DNA of 64,000 bases from Zoroaster sp. YZ-2022 (lineage: Eukaryota > Echinodermata > Asteroidea > Forcipulatida > Zoroasteridae), in contig CM055817.1 of NCBI GenBank assembly GCA_029582265.1, positions 53,728,740 through 53,792,739 of the forward strand, written 5' to 3'. Within the stretch, counting starts at the first letter, position 1. Every line of letters starts with the position of its first letter. Below are positions 20,960 through 33,100 of this stretch, one piece after another. The notes beneath the pieces are model-generated. The model saw only the letters and a program-made list of their open reading frames with translations. It was not told the DNA's origin and did not search any database. The translations under genes and the position numbers were made by a program.

Positions 20960-21660
20960 ATGAATCACTCCTTTTTTCCCAAAATTTTAATGGAAATTCC
21001 TGGCAATTTTTATTTTTTATAAGCAGGAGGTCATAGGTTTGATTCCCGCCCCAAGTTGCTTCTGGAGGTTATCTCGGAAAGAATCGAGTATAGTGCTTCA
21101 TATGTAGAGCATAGAATCTAAATCAAATTAGAGAGGAGGGCCAAAGTGTAATAAAATAAAAATAAAAATAAAAATAAATGTATCACATATTTCCCTGTTG
21201 GCAAAAAAAACCCCAAAACACATCACCGCACCGATTTTGAAGCCAAGCCTTTGAGAAACTTGGCCAGGGTCATCGGTCGGCTTCAAAATCGGTGCGGTGA
21301 TGTGTTTTGGTTTTTTTTTTTTTTTTTTTATCAACAGGGAAATATGTGATACATTTATTTTTATTTTTATTTTTATTTTATTACATTTTACACTGGCAAT
21401 CAGATTACATCAATTAAATATAAAACCAAACCCTAAAAAAGTACACAAAAATTCATGTTAAACAAAGCCAGAGAGTGGTAAGAGAGAACAGGTGACCAGC
21501 ACCTCTACAAGGCCATCCTACCACAAGAAACCCACTAAACATTACATCCCTCGTTACACCCCCCCATCCCCTCGCCCCCATTACACCACTGGAGGGCCGC
21601 TGAAGCAAGTTTGGACGGAAAAGACAACATTAAGCAACAGATTAATTACATTGTATACGT
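20960..21660. other. Intergenic repeat-derived DNA
   Basis: It contains ATAAA-rich words and an inverted pair built from the GGCC-(A)n MITE end (tcaccgcaccgattttgaag at about 21225 against ggcttcaaaatcggtgcggt at about 21279). An AGGGCCAAAG-family word occurs at about 21138. The pieces look like a rearranged MITE junction. No gene. Confidence 0.45.
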
Positions 21661-21757
21661 GGTGACCAAATTTCCCATACACAAAGTATGATGGCTATTA
21701 AAAGAGGCTTCACAATTCGGGCAAACGTTCATACCCCTATGTGAAAAAGTCGTTTAA

Positions 21758-22335
21758 CCAGTTCGCTTCGTATACACGCAATTTTATTTTGTACAGCAGA
21801 TCGCAGAGCGTCTAAACACGCATTCCGATTTTTGTGTGTGTCACCGGGAGACTTGTATACACGCAATCGTTTCTCGGAGTCCATGGGGTCACGGTTCGGT
21901 GGCCCCGGACAAAATGCACTGCAAATACTGAACGAGTTCACTCTTTTTGTTGATTTTTGCCTAATCCCTTTATCCAAGACCTGTTCCTTTGACGTACCAG
22001 CCAAGCATTTGTAAAGACGGATTTATATCCATTGTTTACGAGGCATTCGATCTCTCTCCAGGTATGCCGTCTTTTCGACCGGGCACTGGTCGCTAATAGG
22101 CCGTTGCATCGGAGCTTGCCAACGGTCTAATTGTGCTGAACAAACACAACCGTAATTAAAAAACTAGCCATTTAATTCTCGAAATGTCAATGAGTAAAGG
22201 TGTTTATTTGGTTGTCCGAACTTAGTTTCATTGACAAAAAAAATTATTAATGGCTAGAAATTTTTTCAGATTTTTCACTGAAAATAAACCCGCACGGGGG
22301 ACCGGAAAAAAATAAATATTCCCGACGTCAACTGG
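21758..22335 (+). mobile_element. CCAGTT/AACTGG element with perfect TTAA duplication
   Basis: It starts ccagttcgcttcg and ends gacgtcaactgg. It is flanked by TTAA at 21754-21757 and 22336-22339. Removing it together with one TTAA rejoins the host MITE as gaaaaagtcgtttaaaacac, which matches undisturbed family copies (gaaaaagtcatttaaaacac). Length 578 bp. The copy at 3325-3960 is longer. I infer a piggyBac-like non-autonomous element. Confidence 0.9.
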
Positions 22336-22825
22336 TTAAAACACAGCACGGCAGAATTCCAATCGATCCCGCAAGTTTGGCTGCAATTGGACATCGTTTC
22401 ATAGCACGACAAAAAAAGAAAATTAAAAATACTGACGCGTGGGTCTGAGGCAATGTGTGCAGACACCAGAAACCGAAAACTTCAAATAGCTCTTATTGTT
22501 AACGCAGACTTGACTGACACCTCAGCTGTATTTTGTTCACAACTGCAGCCATTATAATGAGCTCTACTCGGCTGGGCTAGGCCCTCCAGAAGCCCAGGTT
22601 ATGTTGATTGGCAAGTAGTGGACTTACAACAGAATCTCGGCATTTGGGCCTGTGACGAGTGACCTGTCTGGTCCGTGGGCTTCAGTGGAGTAAGCCGAAT
22701 TAAAATCAGCCTTTGGTGATCTGTCAGCATCTGTGAGAACTAAAAAGTTCCTAAATTTGTTAATAAGTTTACCATTATAATTTGAATGCAAATCTGAATT
22801 TTCACTTTATTTGTTGGTCGTTTAA

Positions 22826-23031
22826 AGGGACAATATCGTCACGATCAACAGGGCATGGAATCGGAGTGCTAAGGTCAGTGACTGAAAATAATACCCCACA
22901 TGATAAGGTCATATTACCGTTGCTGCTGCATAAATGAGCCAGTAATTTTCAGTCACTGTGTTCATCTGAAACTAGGACACCGATTCCATGCCCTGTTGAA
23001 AGTCTGCTCTGATCATGACAATATTGTCCCT
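22826..23031. mobile_element. Palindromic TTAA-flanked MITE (AGGGACA family)
   Basis: Inverted ends agggacaatatcgtcacgat and atcatgacaatattgtccc, flanked by TTAA at 22822-22825 and 23032-23035. Length 206 bp. The right TTAA is shared with the next element. Confidence 0.9.
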
Positions 23032-23035
23032 TTAA

Positions 23036-23381
23036 CCCTAACCTTCCCAAATCCTGCAAAATCCTCTTTACTAAAGTGAAGGATTTTGAAGGATTGAGGT
23101 TACATCCTACATGCTCTTTGCTAAAGTGAAGGATTTTGGAGGATTGAGGTTATTAGACATACTTGCCTTTCCATGTACATCCATGTTTGTTGTAGTGATT
23201 GTAAGGTCAGTGCTTGGGTCAGTGGACACTATATATTACTCCATGCATGCAGGGAGGGTCCCTGGCCATGTATCACAGATTAGAAACACATGTGTGCATA
23301 CATGTCATGTGCTTGCTTTACTACTGAAGGATTTTGGAGGATTCAGGTTATGTGTAAGCAAATGGGCCTAGGGAGTTAGGG
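23036..23381 (+). mobile_element. TTAA-flanked CCCTAAC-type MITE with a single 44-bp unit
   Basis: It starts ccctaaccttcccaaatcc and ends ggagttaggg, flanked by TTAA at 23032-23035 and 23382-23385. Length 346 bp. The single-copy part matches the 13331 and 48712 copies. Only one 44-bp unit is present, so this looks like the unexpanded form of the family. Confidence 0.9.
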
Positions 23382-23649
23382 TTAATGTATATCTTGATTC
23401 AAAGAGAGTTAACAAACTCTTGTTGTACATATACCTTCCCTTTAAAGATTTGCTGAAATGGATAGATTGATAGATTGGGTGTTGAAACAACCTCCTTTGA
23501 GTTTTGTTTCTCAAAAAAATATATTTCAAATTAAAGAAAATTGTTACTTTTTGTCGCTGTTTTTCAACCCCCTGAAAAAAAACCCCAGTGATTGTGTACA
23601 CCCCATTCACTGATTAATAACGACCACAAGATGACGTCATATGAAGGTT

Positions 23650-23861
23650 CTATTTCTCTGTCACTATCAACAGGGCATGGAATCGGAGGGCCAGTTTTAG
23701 ATTAACTTAGTGACCGAAAATAATATCCCACGTGATCACGTCATATTAGCGTTGCTGCTGCATAAATGAGCCAGTAATTTTCAGTCACTGTGTTCATCTT
23801 AAACTAGAACACCGATTCCATGCCCTGAAAGTCTGCTCTGATAGTGACGATGCTGTCCCTT
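23650..23861. mobile_element. Palindromic MITE (AGGGACA family), left end degraded
   Basis: It contains caacagggcatggaatcgga, ataaatgagccagtaatttt and the inverted gattccatgccctg. The right end gatagtgacgatgctgtccc is followed by ttttag. It abuts the stop codon of the last proposed exon of the WW-CUE gene. Confidence 0.75.
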
Positions 23862-24159
23862 TTAGGAGGTTATCAATAACAACATTAAACTGTTACAGTA
23901 CTTTGGTGTGGAGGAAGGAGACATCAAAACCAACAACATGAATATAATGAAATTTGACCCACCCTTCTTTCTCACAGGTGGTGCAGCCACGTGGGCCTGG
24001 TGTCGGTGCTGTGCAGGTGACGGGCGACTGGTTGCTGCTGCTGCTACGGTGTCAGTGGATGCAGGGGTGACACCGGATTCAGGGATGACAATGGTGACAC
24101 TGGTTGAGGAAACGGACGTGGTTGTTGAGGGTAATGGTTGGGAAACGGGTTCAGAAGTG
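23862..24159 (-). CDS. WW-CUE gene, last proposed exon
   Basis: The acceptor ggtcaaatcag in phase 2 opens 99 codons to a TAA at 23864-23862. The first 60 residues are Ser/Thr/Val/Pro-rich with an Ala run. After a good donor-like cct/gtgaga at 23976-23970 the frame turns hydrophobic. True coding sequence may therefore stop at 23976 and continue in an exon I cannot find. Confidence 0.55.
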
Positions 24160-27100
24160 CTGATTTGACCAAAACAACGTCGATGACGAGATGGGGGAAG
24201 ATTGGAAGAGGATGGGGGAAGATTGAAGAGGGTGGGGGTAGATTGGAAGAGGATGGGGGAAGATTGGAAGAGGATGGGGGGATTGGAAGAGGATGGGGGA
24301 GGGAGGGGTGAAGACAGGTTTAAAGAAAGAGGGAGGGGGATGCCAGAATGAGACGGATGCCAGAATGAGATTGGAAGAAAGGGGGCGGGGGATGTCAGAA
24401 CGAGATGAGATGAGATTGGAAGATTGGAAGAGGATGAGGAAGGGGTGAAGAGAGGTTTAAAGAAAGGGGGCAGGGGATGTCAGAATGAGATGAGATTGGA
24501 AGATTGGAAGAGGCAGGGGGTGAAGAGAGGTTTAAAGGGAGGGGGTGTCAGAACAAGATGAGATTGGAAGATTGGAAGAGGACGAGGAAGGGGGTGAAAA
24601 GAGGTTTAAAGAAAGGGGGAGGGGGTGTCAGAACGAGATGAGATGAGATTAGATTGTAAGATTGTAAGATTGGAAGAGGACGAGGAAGAGGTGAAGAGAG
24701 GTTTAAAGAAAGGGAGCGGGGGATGTCAGAATGAGGTGAGATTGGAAGATTGGAAGATTGGAAGAGGAAGGGGGTGAAGAGAGGTTTAAAGAAAGGGGGA
24801 GGGGGTGTCAAAACAAGATGAGATTGGAAGATTGGAAGAGGACGAGGAAGGGGTGAAGAGAGGTTTAACGAAAGGGGAGAGGGGTGTCAGAACGAGATGA
24901 GATTGGAAGTTTGGAAGAGGACGAGGAAGGGGTAGAGAGGTTTAAAGAAAGAGGCGGGGGATGTCAGAATGAGATGAGATTGGAAGATGATGAAGAAGGG
25001 GTGAAGAGAGGTTTAAAGAAAGGGGGACGGGGAGTGTCAGAACGAGATGAGATTGGAAGATTGGAAGAGGACGAGGAAGGGGTGCAGAGAAGAAAGCGAC
25101 AGGGGATGTCAGAATGAGGTGCAAAAAAATGACACAAAACATTGTCAAAAGCATTCGACAAACATGTTAACAAGAATGAGAATAGGCGTAAGATTTGCGA
25201 TAGCACCATGTCACAATCTCTTTCGTCTTAGTGGTTCTGAGAATGAACCGGCGGCGAGATAACTCGACGAAGGATGAGAATAGTCTCGGAGACAAACAAC
25301 ACGCTTATATACAGAGCAGCATGCCTAACACATGAAGACACAATGCACGAACATCAAGAGTGTATTGTCAAGCATTACAAGTCATGCAGCACACGCACAC
25401 GTTTGAGACACGATTTTCATTTTGTCTGGCTGTCTCCTGAAGGCCCCCCCTCCCCACCCCAAAAAAAAAGATGTCCAAGATGTCTGTGTGATATGCAATG
25501 CGCCTTAAGATAATCACTTTAAACAGTCGGGTGTGGCTATCACATTCTCACAGATGTCCTGAGTCAAGACTAGAGGAAAAGGGATGCACAATTTTTTTTA
25601 TACAAACATTCAAGGAAAGTTTTGAAAATCGAGTGTTGGTGCTGGGTTAACATACAGTGATATAGGTAGAGTTAAATTTTTCAGTTACCAATCTTACAGT
25701 ATAGTGTTTTTTAAGGTAAAGGATTCGTTATTAAAAAAAAAGCAAATGGTCATATTGAGTGCGTTCGAGTAGCTTCCCCGAGGTAACCCGAGTACGCCAC
25801 GTGGGTGAGCCCCAAGTACAACCTAATCGAACGAGCATCCCGTTGGACATTCGCCCTCTTGTGGTCGTTAAAGCGATGTGAAGAATGTCAAAGGTCACGC
25901 GGACACTGTAAACAAAATATTTACAACGAAGCGATCGCAGCATAATTCTTTCCGGGGTAACAAAGGAAACAACACATCTTCTAGGACAAGAACAGTCTCT
26001 ACTCACAGATTCATTGTTTTTAAGGGTTGAAAATGTATGTCAAAAACTTCACGAAATTGCCGCACTGAAAACAAAAATGGCGGCCATTCAGAATATTCTC
26101 AAAGTGACGTCACTTACCCGGGTCTGCCTCAAGTGACCTGCTTCACGAGCAGGTTACTTGAGGCTGTCCCAGGTGAGCCCCTGCAATGACATCAGACCTA
26201 CATGAACGCACCGGAGTCAAACCCGGGTCAACCCGGGGAAGCTACTCCAACGCACCCAAAGTAATATGAAACTAACATGGTTTTTTACCCTAACCACCCC
26301 AAATCCTGCAAAATCCTCCAAGGGGCACTTTTTTGGGAAAAATTCAGCACTGTTGGAAACTGGTACTTTCACCTCTTCAAATGGGGCAAACTTACTACCT
26401 GGCGAGAAGTACAGGCCATAAGTGCTGAATAATGGAAGATCAACATGCATGGTGCATTTTTGAAGATAAGGGCATGTTTCCAAAAGTGCACTGATGGACT
26501 TTGGCGGATTCAGGAAGGTTCCTAGCCAGAATACCTAGGGGGATAGGGTTAAGGAAGGTTCCTAGCCAGAATACCTAGGGGGTTATTAAAGATGTGACTT
26601 TGCAAGGGTGATTTTTAAACGTAAGAGGAACCATTTGTTTTCTTTCAGTGGATCTTATGTTTTTCTGAATTTGAGACAAAAAGATTCTGAGAAAATGATG
26701 TTTTTTACAATGTTTTACTCCGAGTTTTGATAATAAAACATATGTTGTTCAGTTTCCTTTATGACATAAACCTCTCTGAAAATGGGAAAAGATTATTATA
26801 TTAATATTTTTAATATTTGCGTAGAACTCTTTGAAATTTTTGTACTGATTTTGAAATTTAATTTGTAAGTCTTACCTTTTTTTGGGTTGGGGGGCGACAG
26901 GTGATGGGGAAACGGTGCTGGTCTTAGCTGCAGGTAAAAAAAAAAATCCTTCAGTTTTAGTTTTTAAGTTTATTTTATTACTACTAAGTATTTTATTACT
27001 TAATTAAAAAAATTAAAAAAAAAATAAAAAAAATCATGGAGCTATGGCCGAATTACAACTACAAGGGTCTAAGCAAGTTTATTGTTTGTTATGCGCTTTC

Positions 27101-30100
27101 GATCATTTTAAAATGGAAACAGCGCAATAGAAATTTTTAATTTATGATTATTATTATTATTATCTGCTCAGCAAAATTTAGCTGGCAACCAGCCAGAAGC
27201 AATATACACTACGTGGCAATTTGGCTGGTAACCTATTTTTGCTAAGTACACATTATCTGTTGCTCAGCAAATTTGGCTGGTAGTCTGTTTTAGATTGCTC
27301 AGGAAAAATATTAGCTGACGAGACAAATTTGCTTTGCGAGTTTCTTTGGTTACCAACCAAAGTTTCATACGTAATGTATGCATTTTGGTTGGTAGTCTGT
27401 TTTAAATTGCTTAGTATAGAAGAATTGCTGAGCAAAATTGGCCCACTGGTCTTACCAGGTGCATCGGCCGTCTTGGCGGTTTCCTTTTTCCCCGGCGGCT
27501 CGAGGGTCATGCGAAGTACCCGGCCAGCTTTGGACTGATTGTACTGCACTGACTCCAAGGCCATTTCGATCAGAGTACTGGTGGCCGAGGGAAACATCTT
27601 CTGCAAATGGTCCATCACTGAGAGGGTGCGAGGAAAAAAAAATAGAACAAATTTTGTTATTAACCCATATCCGCCTAACCATGTAAACACACAAAAGACT
27701 GTATGTGCCTAAGCCCCCGCACAGAGATACATTGTTTTTGCACACAATCAGAAAGATTCCTTATTTAGAGAATATTACAATCACTGACACAGACACATTA
27801 TATACTGATGGAAAGAGGAGAACATGCACTTTATTATGATGTCAGACTTGTCTAATTTCATATCTATAATCATGAAATACAGTCATCAGAAAAATGTAGT
27901 AAATTGGAATTGGACAAAACACGGTACGGAAATCACGTAGGTCGGCGTGTGTAGCGTTTTACATATCTACGGGTTATCACGTAGATCGGCAGATATGGGT
28001 TAAAGGGACAGTATCATCACAATCAACAGGGCATGGAATCGGAGTGCAACCTTTAGATAAACTCAGTGACTGAAAAAAGACTAGGTTGCTATTAAGGTCA
28101 TATTGTCACATCAGTGCAACAAGGTCATATCATAGTTACAACCTTGTTGCAGACATGGATTTCGAATTGTAGTACCCGAGTACATTTTTCTGTACTCATA
28201 CTCACGAAAAAGTACTCAACTACAACTATTAGAGCTGAATACTCATTCTCGTACTTGAGTATAATTTTCTGTACTCATAATCATGAAAAAGTACTCGACT
28301 ACAACTCATGGAATACTCATACTCGTACTCGATTAACATTTTTCTGTAGTCACACTCGTACTCATGAAAAAGTACTCAACTGCAACTCTGGAGTTGGAGT
28401 TGGAGTAGGTGCAATTGCACTCGCACTCATACTCGGATACATTTTTCTGCACTCGTACTCATAATACAGTACTCAACTACAAGTCTGGACTTACTCTTCT
28501 TCTTGGCTTGGGCGTTGGGTTGACTGGTTGTGGTTGAAGCCGACGATTGACTGGATGTAGATGCCTTGGGTGTCTGTTGAATGAAATAAGGACAGGGCAG
28601 GATAAAAATACGATAAATAGGATTCCCAAAGTTGCCAGGATTCCCAAAGTTGCCATGAAGTGGACACCCGAAGGAAAAAGTAAAGTTGGTCGGCCACGCA
28701 CAACATGGAGATGAACTGTAACCAGCGAACTTAAAGAAATGGACTTGACCTGGGCGAGTGCCGAACAAGCAGCTAAAGACCGAAAAAAGTGGAGAGATCC
28801 TTGATAGGATAAAGACTGGGGACCAGGCTAAGACAGCCCGACAGACAGACTCATTACGGTTACCTCTTATTACGGCATACCTCTTATCAGTGTTGGAGCG
28901 AAGGCCGGGACCCTCAAGGCCAAGGCCACGATTATTATTATTATAAAACAAGTCACATCTTTACAAATCTATGGTAAACATGCAACAACAAAGAAACTAA
29001 AAGAAAGTAAAATTTTACTTTCTCAAATTTTGACAAAGTAAAATTTTCAAATTTGTTGTTACCCATATACCAGCAATTTGTAAAGATGTGACTTGTTTTA
29101 TAATAATAATAATAATCGTGGTCTTGGCCGTGGTCTTGGCCTTGGCCTTGGCCTTGAGGGTCCCGGCCTTCGCTCCAACACTGCCTCTTATTATACAGGC
29201 CGGAGCTTTTGTTGAGGATTGAGGATAGATGTCTTTGTTGAAGACAGGGGACCAGTCTATAAGAACACCTGCTGTTTCTGGTGGATACACTGAACATTGC
29301 TGGAACAGCAAAGTTCACTTACCGGTTGACTTTTGGCCACTGCTTTGGGCACGGGGGCAGCAGGTGTTTGTTTCTGAGGAGACATACTGCACAGCAGAGA
29401 CGTGGCTTTCCCCACGTCCCAAGAGGTTGTCTCAAGGACCATCTCAACGATGTTCTTCTCAATCCCAGGGAAGGCATCGTTCAAGTTATCGGTCACTGCC
29501 AAGGAAAGAGAGGGAGGGATGTCAAGATGTGAGGCATTGCATGGTTGAAGACACTCGTAAAGCTTTTTTTTATTTTTAGATTGTATAAGGGAGAAGGGCT
29601 AAAGTCTTGGTACAGCCAAGCCTTTGAGAAGTCCAGCCAGGCCCAGGCTACCTGGCCTCCTAATCTGTCTTTTGTGAGTCCTAATCCTGTAACAATACAG
29701 TACCTGCCAATCAACATAACCTGGGCTTCTGGAGGGCCTAGCCCAACCAAGTAGAGCTCATTATAATGGCTCATTAAAGTAGAGCTCGTTATAAAAGACA
29801 GCTGAGGTGTCAGTCAAGTGCGTGTTAACACTAAGAGCTATTTGAGATCTATTCATCGGTAAAGGGTCTTTTGCGCTAACAGCGTTCAGGGCTTGTCCTA
29901 CCCCTGGGGCTAGGGCAATCAACAAGGAGATAGGTATCTCGGCAGCAGGCAATACCGACTAGGACCTCTGCATGACTTACTTATATCTGCTATCTGTAAT
30001 ATCTGTAAGTACCAGGGACTGTTTAGCAGAGCTTGCCCCTTGCTAACAGTGTACAGGACTTGTCCTACCCCCGGGCCTAGGGCAATCAACAAGGAGATAG

Positions 30101-33100
30101 GCATCTCGGCAGCAGGCATAACCGACTAGAACCTCTGCATGACTGATAGAACCTCATACTGACTAGAACCTCTGCATATCTGTAAGTACCAGGGACTGTG
30201 AAGCAGAGCTGACCCCTCGCTAACAGTGTACAGGACTTGTCCTACCACTGGGCCTAGGGCAATCAACAAGGAGATAGGCATCTCGGCAGCAGGCATAACT
30301 GACTAGAACCTCTGCATGACTGATAGAACCTCATACCGACTAGAACCTCTGCATATCTGTGTTCAGGACTTGTCCTACCCCTGGGCCTAGGACAAATGAA
30401 AATGAGATAGGTACCTCGGCAGCAGGCATTACGGACTAATACGTAAGTAACCATGGAGATGCCCATATTGTGGCATCAGTGCAACAAGATCGTATCCTAG
30501 TTACGACCTTGTTGCAGAGATTTATTTTGCTCAGTGCAACAAGGTTGTATATTTTTTTTCCAGGATGAACACGCAAAACCTATGGAAGATACGACGTTGG
30601 TGTACTCAATGTATGCACATTTCTGCACTATTGCATATACGACCTTGTTGCATTTTTTAGATAATAATAATAATAATAATGTGGACTTATATAGCGCACG
30701 TATCCACCAAACTGGTGCTCAAGGCACATTTTATTATTACCCCTGCTCATCAGGCGCATAAATCATTCTTGAAACCATCTCAGCTCCCTGGGGAGTATAC
30801 AGCTCAATTGCTGCCATTACAGCGCATATAGGGCTAATCAAACACAACAACCAACTCTGCCCTCACAGGTACCCATTTACCCCTGGGTGGAGAGAAGCAA
30901 TTATGGTAAAGTGTCTTGCTCAAGGACACAACAACCATGGTCGCGGTTGGGATTCGAACCCACATTCTGACGACTCAGCCATCAGAACACAAATCCGATG
31001 CACTAAACTGCTCGACCATGGCACTCCATGATACAGGACGACATACTCACTTTTTCTTTTCTCCTCTGCTGTGTATTCCCTCGTTTCTGGAGTCTCTTCC
31101 CCAAATGAAGTCTGGACAAACAAAAAAACAAAAACAAAAACAGAAATAATAATTAATTGAGACATCAGAGAGTTACAACATGGGGTGTATACTATGGCAA
31201 TCATGACCAGCAAGGCGCCATGGCTTTTGGTCAATGATTGAATGTTCTCACTCGGTTGTGTGGTTGGGTTGTGCTGCAATCACGTGACTGTTCTGCCAAA
31301 ATCGAACTAAGTTTTTACCTGGTTACGCTCGGTTTCAAGGTAGTGATTGTTAAAAATCAAGATAGTTTTGTTTGCTTGACTGAATGATTGTTCGTACAAG
31401 CTAACCATACAGTCACTGTTAAGGTTTCCTGTGAAAATTGGAACGTCTGCCGTTTTGTTCTTTACATCTGTGATTCTCATCCCTACGCCAGACCATTACC
31501 TCTAGAACTCAAGATAGTTTTACAAGCTAATGATGCAGTCATTGTTAAGGTTTCCTATGAAAATTGGAACTGCCATCTAGTTATTTACAGATCTGCGATT
31601 CTCATCCCTACTCCAGACGTTACCTCTACAATGCCCTGCTGCATCGTCGTTCTGGTCCTAGCGGCCGACTGCACCCGACGCCTCTCCTGCTCCTTGTGGA
31701 TCCGTTGCTGGTTCTCGTGCTTCTTCCTCTCTGCTTCCTCGGCTTCCCTCGCTCGGACCAGCTCTGCCTCCCGCTGGCGAGCTTTCAGCTGACAACCCTG
31801 GCATTCCTGATTGGCTACGGGCACCTGCATAGTATAAAGGATCAACCCCCGGTTTGTTTCTTACCAATCTGCCAATATGGGAATTCATAAACACAAACAG
31901 TTGACCACGGGAAGCGCGTAGCTTTAATAATTGTCAGAATACAATGAGGACCAGTAAAAGTTAGCCTCGACTGTCGGGATAAATTGCCACACATTGGGGC
32001 TCAAAAAAGGATGATTTTCAGGGGTGTGAATGGGCAGTTTTGAAAAAAATTCACGTAAATTTTGCTAGGGGTATTGGAGCCGCTGCTGTGAACAGCGCTG
32101 GGGTGAAATCTATAGTTCTGAGCGTTTCCTTTATTGCTTAAATCTTTAAAATCTGGAGGATCACAACATTGCGATTTGTAAAAATCTAAAAATCCGGAAA
32201 AATCCGGACAAATCACAACCCTTGGATTTAATAAACCTGTGGTTTTATTTTTGAAAACCAAATTTGGCGGTATTTCGTTAAAGTAAAAATCCCTCGGTGT
32301 GGTATCGGTTTAAAACAAAAAAAATGTGAATCCTCGGTATTATCGAAAAAATGCCCCAGCCTAGTCCAGTGTTCCAAAGTACGTGCTAGTCTCGGGTCAT
32401 GAAGATCAAGTCTAAATCCGTGTCACATGTCACGAAGGTCGAGTTCAAGTCAAGTGTCATTTGAAAATATTACTGCAGCAAGAATATTACCAAATATTGG
32501 ATTTAGCCATCCAAAAATACAATTTTCACCTTGGCGATTCTGCAACCATTATGATTTTATCATATGATTCTGATCTTATGTGTATGGTAAATTTTGTATT
32601 ATAAGTAACACTTAATATTTTTCAAGTCAAACGGGCCGGGTCATTTTATCAAATACAATGTCAAACTCTATTTCAAGTAATAACACATTCAAATGGCAAT
32701 GCAGCACAATTAATATTCAAACTTTAAATTGTGAGCTAAAATTGGAGAAATGCCTAGAACAAGTCAAAGAAGCCGGAATTGATATCGTTGCCATTCAAGA
32801 AACCAGGATAACAACACCATCAGGCCTGGACTCAAGATCACTTGGAGGCTACGATGTATATTTTGCAGGCTTCAAACGAAAACCATCCAGCAAAGAACAC
32901 CCATGCGGAGTGGCCATTGCAGTCTCTAATACCAACAAGAATATCACGGTTAACACTGTTAACAGTGATACATGGACATTTCAGTTTATGGCATAAAAAT
33001 TCGAGTCATTTCAGGGTACGGTCCAACTGAGACTTAAGTTGGACTCCTGAGTCATAAACTCAGAGTTCGAGTCCAACGGGTTGAGTCATTATACACGATG

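Noticed and set aside
23908..24168. 86-residue plus-strand reading frame
   Set aside because: It is antisense to the phase-compatible Pro/Ser/Thr-rich exon of the WW-CUE gene and has no motif of its own.
27253..27690. 145-residue minus-strand frame as one continuous protein
   Set aside because: Only 27456-27617 is bounded by splice sites in the right phase; the flanks are repeat-derived intron sequence.
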